NCBI GenBank assembly: GCA_002746425.1
Contig: NVXB01000083.1
Coordinates: forward strand, 5,785 to 20,281
From: Hyphomicrobiales bacterium
GTDB taxonomy: Bacteria > Pseudomonadota > Alphaproteobacteria > Rhizobiales > GCA-2746425
Reading direction: 5' to 3'
Length of the DNA stretch: 14,497 nucleotides
In this document: in pieces, positions 13,620-14,497 of the stretch
How positions within the stretch are numbered: the first letter of the stretch is position 1
Layout: the number at the start of each line of letters is the position of its first letter
Notes under the pieces: model-generated
Database searches by the model: none
What the model was told of the DNA's origin: nothing
Seen by the model: the letters and a program-made list of their open reading frames with translations, nothing else
Translations under genes and position numbers: made by a program

Positions 13620-13976
13620 CTATAACCATTCGCTGGTACCGGCATCATATTTAACCCGCAAACCATTCTGGGTGCGCTCCAGTGTGATGATATCGCGGTA
13701 TGGCGTGCCTTCAGCATGACAATCACCAATGAACTCTGTGCCGGAATCTGTTTGCCGTGGGGCTTTCAGCTCACATGCCCATTCAGTGCCATAGAGTATA
13801 TTATCCTCGACACCCAATGAGCCGCCATACTCGCCCAATGACGAGGCTTGGCAGTTCCACGCCCCATCATCACCTTTTGGATAGAATAAGCCCTCATAGC
13901 CTGTCTGTGCGGCTGCGCTTATGGATGTCAGTCCGGTTATCACAAGGATTGCTAAAAAGTGCTTCATGATAACCAT
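13620..13976 (-). CDS. small exported protein with three cysteines, 118 residues
   Basis: From the ATG at 13976 the protein opens with a signal peptide (KHFLAILVITGL, then ISAAAQ) and a probable cleavage after AAA at residue 23. The mature part is about 95 residues and strand-rich, with YEGLFYPKGD near its start and cysteines at 42 (AWNCQ), 68 (EWACEL) and 86 (GDCHAEG). The pattern recalls small exported alphaproteobacterial proteins with a YxGxW..C...C...C layout of unknown role. GGATGGG lies 6 nt before the ATG at 13976, which decides this start; the ATG at 13967 and the TTG at 13991 are alternatives. It lies 75 bp after the next exported-protein gene, in the same direction, and may be co-transcribed with it. 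The antisense and overlapping-frame ORFs here are not supported. Confidence 0.65.
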   Translation of the reverse strand: MVIMKHFLAILVITGLTSISAAAQTGYEGLFYPKGDDGAWNCQASSLGEYGGSLGVEDNILYGTEWACELKAPRQTDSGTEFIGDCHAEGTPYRDIITLERTQNGLRVKYDAGTSEWL

Positions 13977-14051
13977 TATCTGCCCATCCAATCATTACTC
14001 AATCGATGAGCATATTGGTCCAGCGCACAAGCCAAAACAATATTGCCACTT

Positions 14052-14459
14052 TTAGCATTCGAACGTTGAATTGACGGCGTAACCATCATTGGAAATGTAG
14101 CACTGGTTACCCTTCTTATAGAGCTGACCATTTGTGCCACAAATGCTCTGGCCGAACTCCAATGACTCAACACACATAATGCCGTTGGAAAGTTCCCACT
14201 TCAGGTTCCGGCTAATCTTCTTACCCTTAAAGGTAATGTTGAGCACTTTCACGCCATCAGCACGGTGGTGCATGGTACCACCGCCAACCTTTTTGCCATT
14301 TGCCGTGTCATAAATGGTCAGGGTTAGCTCTCGATTGACAAAAATGGCGACGGCTTCCTGATTACTAACCGTCTTCACATCCGGTGGTAAATCAAGTGCA
14401 TGTGTTGGTGTTACCACCAGAGCCAATACGGCCAGTACTGATAAAAATGATTTTCTCAA
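14052..14459 (-). CDS. small exported protein with four cysteines, 135 residues
   Basis: The protein opens with a clear signal peptide (RKSFLSVLAVLALVVTPTHA) and a likely cleavage after Ala21. The mature part of about 114 residues has strand-like stretches and four cysteines at 96, 107, 120 and 135 (the last residue), all in the C-terminal third. This suggests two disulfide bonds outside the cytoplasm. I do not recognise the family. The start is TTG at 14459, with AAGGA 8 nt upstream and no ATG in frame nearby. It is upstream of the 118-residue exported protein in the same direction. Whether this pair belongs to the island or to the resident chromosome cannot be decided, because the right end of the island is not in the window. 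Confidence 0.65.
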   Translation of the reverse strand: MRKSFLSVLAVLALVVTPTHALDLPPDVKTVSNQEAVAIFVNRELTLTIYDTANGKKVGGGTMHHRADGVKVLNITFKGKKISRNLKWELSNGIMCVESLEFGQSICGTNGQLYKKGNQCYISNDGYAVNSTFEC

Positions 14460-14497
14460 AAAGTTGTTCCTTGTTTAAAAATGATGGTGGATGTTGG

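Noticed and set aside
13284..13729. Minus-strand ORFs of 90 and 121 codons
   Set aside because: They overlap in other frames the 118-residue exported protein and the 49-residue gene, both of which have better starts; no family features seen.
1..14497. CRISPR array, rRNA or riboswitch
   Set aside because: No regularly spaced repeats, rRNA-like stretches or recognisable riboswitch folds were seen when reading through.

Overview
The window looks like the left end of an integrative genomic island in a moderately AT-rich proteobacterium, most likely an alphaproteobacterium. I infer this from the look of the tRNA-Met fragment, the style of the serine recombinase and the small exported proteins; no ribosomal or other marker gene is present to confirm it.

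Left flank (1-631): the start of a GNAT-type acetyltransferase runs off the left edge on the minus strand. A possible 30-residue ORF precedes it by 5 bp. At 632-676 there is a truncated 3' part of an elongator tRNA-Met (CAU), running from the anticodon loop to CCA. This is the classic footprint of tyrosine-integrase insertion into a tRNA gene, and a tyrosine integrase starts about 110 bp away. The orientation puts the island to the right of 632, with the intact tRNA-Met expected beyond the right edge.

Island, left part (787-3856): integrase, then about 440 bp without a convincing gene (a possible decayed small gene, a 16-bp palindrome, a repeat array), then a Fic-family AMP-transferase with its own inhibitory helix and C-terminal winged helix. 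The repeats before fic look like an operator array.

Island, centre (3933-9824, minus strand): the most notable part is a tightly overlapped three-gene operon. It encodes a DNA cytosine-5 methyltransferase, a 992-residue protein with an HSP90/MutL-like ATPase at its N-terminus and a complete histidine-kinase-like module at its C-terminus, and a 589-residue protein with a receiver domain at its N-terminus. The genes overlap by 1 and 8 nt. No restriction nuclease is visible. The arrangement suggests a phosphorelay-controlled conflict (phage-defence) system in which the methyltransferase marks self DNA; this function is inferred.

Island, right part (10124-14497): a resolvase-type serine recombinase with a cluster of TGTCCGT heptamers upstream, a small exported protein, a 446-residue protein of unknown function with a faint replication-protein-like motif order, a divergent 49-residue gene with a good ribosome binding site, and two small exported cysteine-containing proteins. 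Several starts are non-ATG (GTG for the methyltransferase, TTG for the recombinase and for the 135-residue exported protein), each preceded by a Shine-Dalgarno match.
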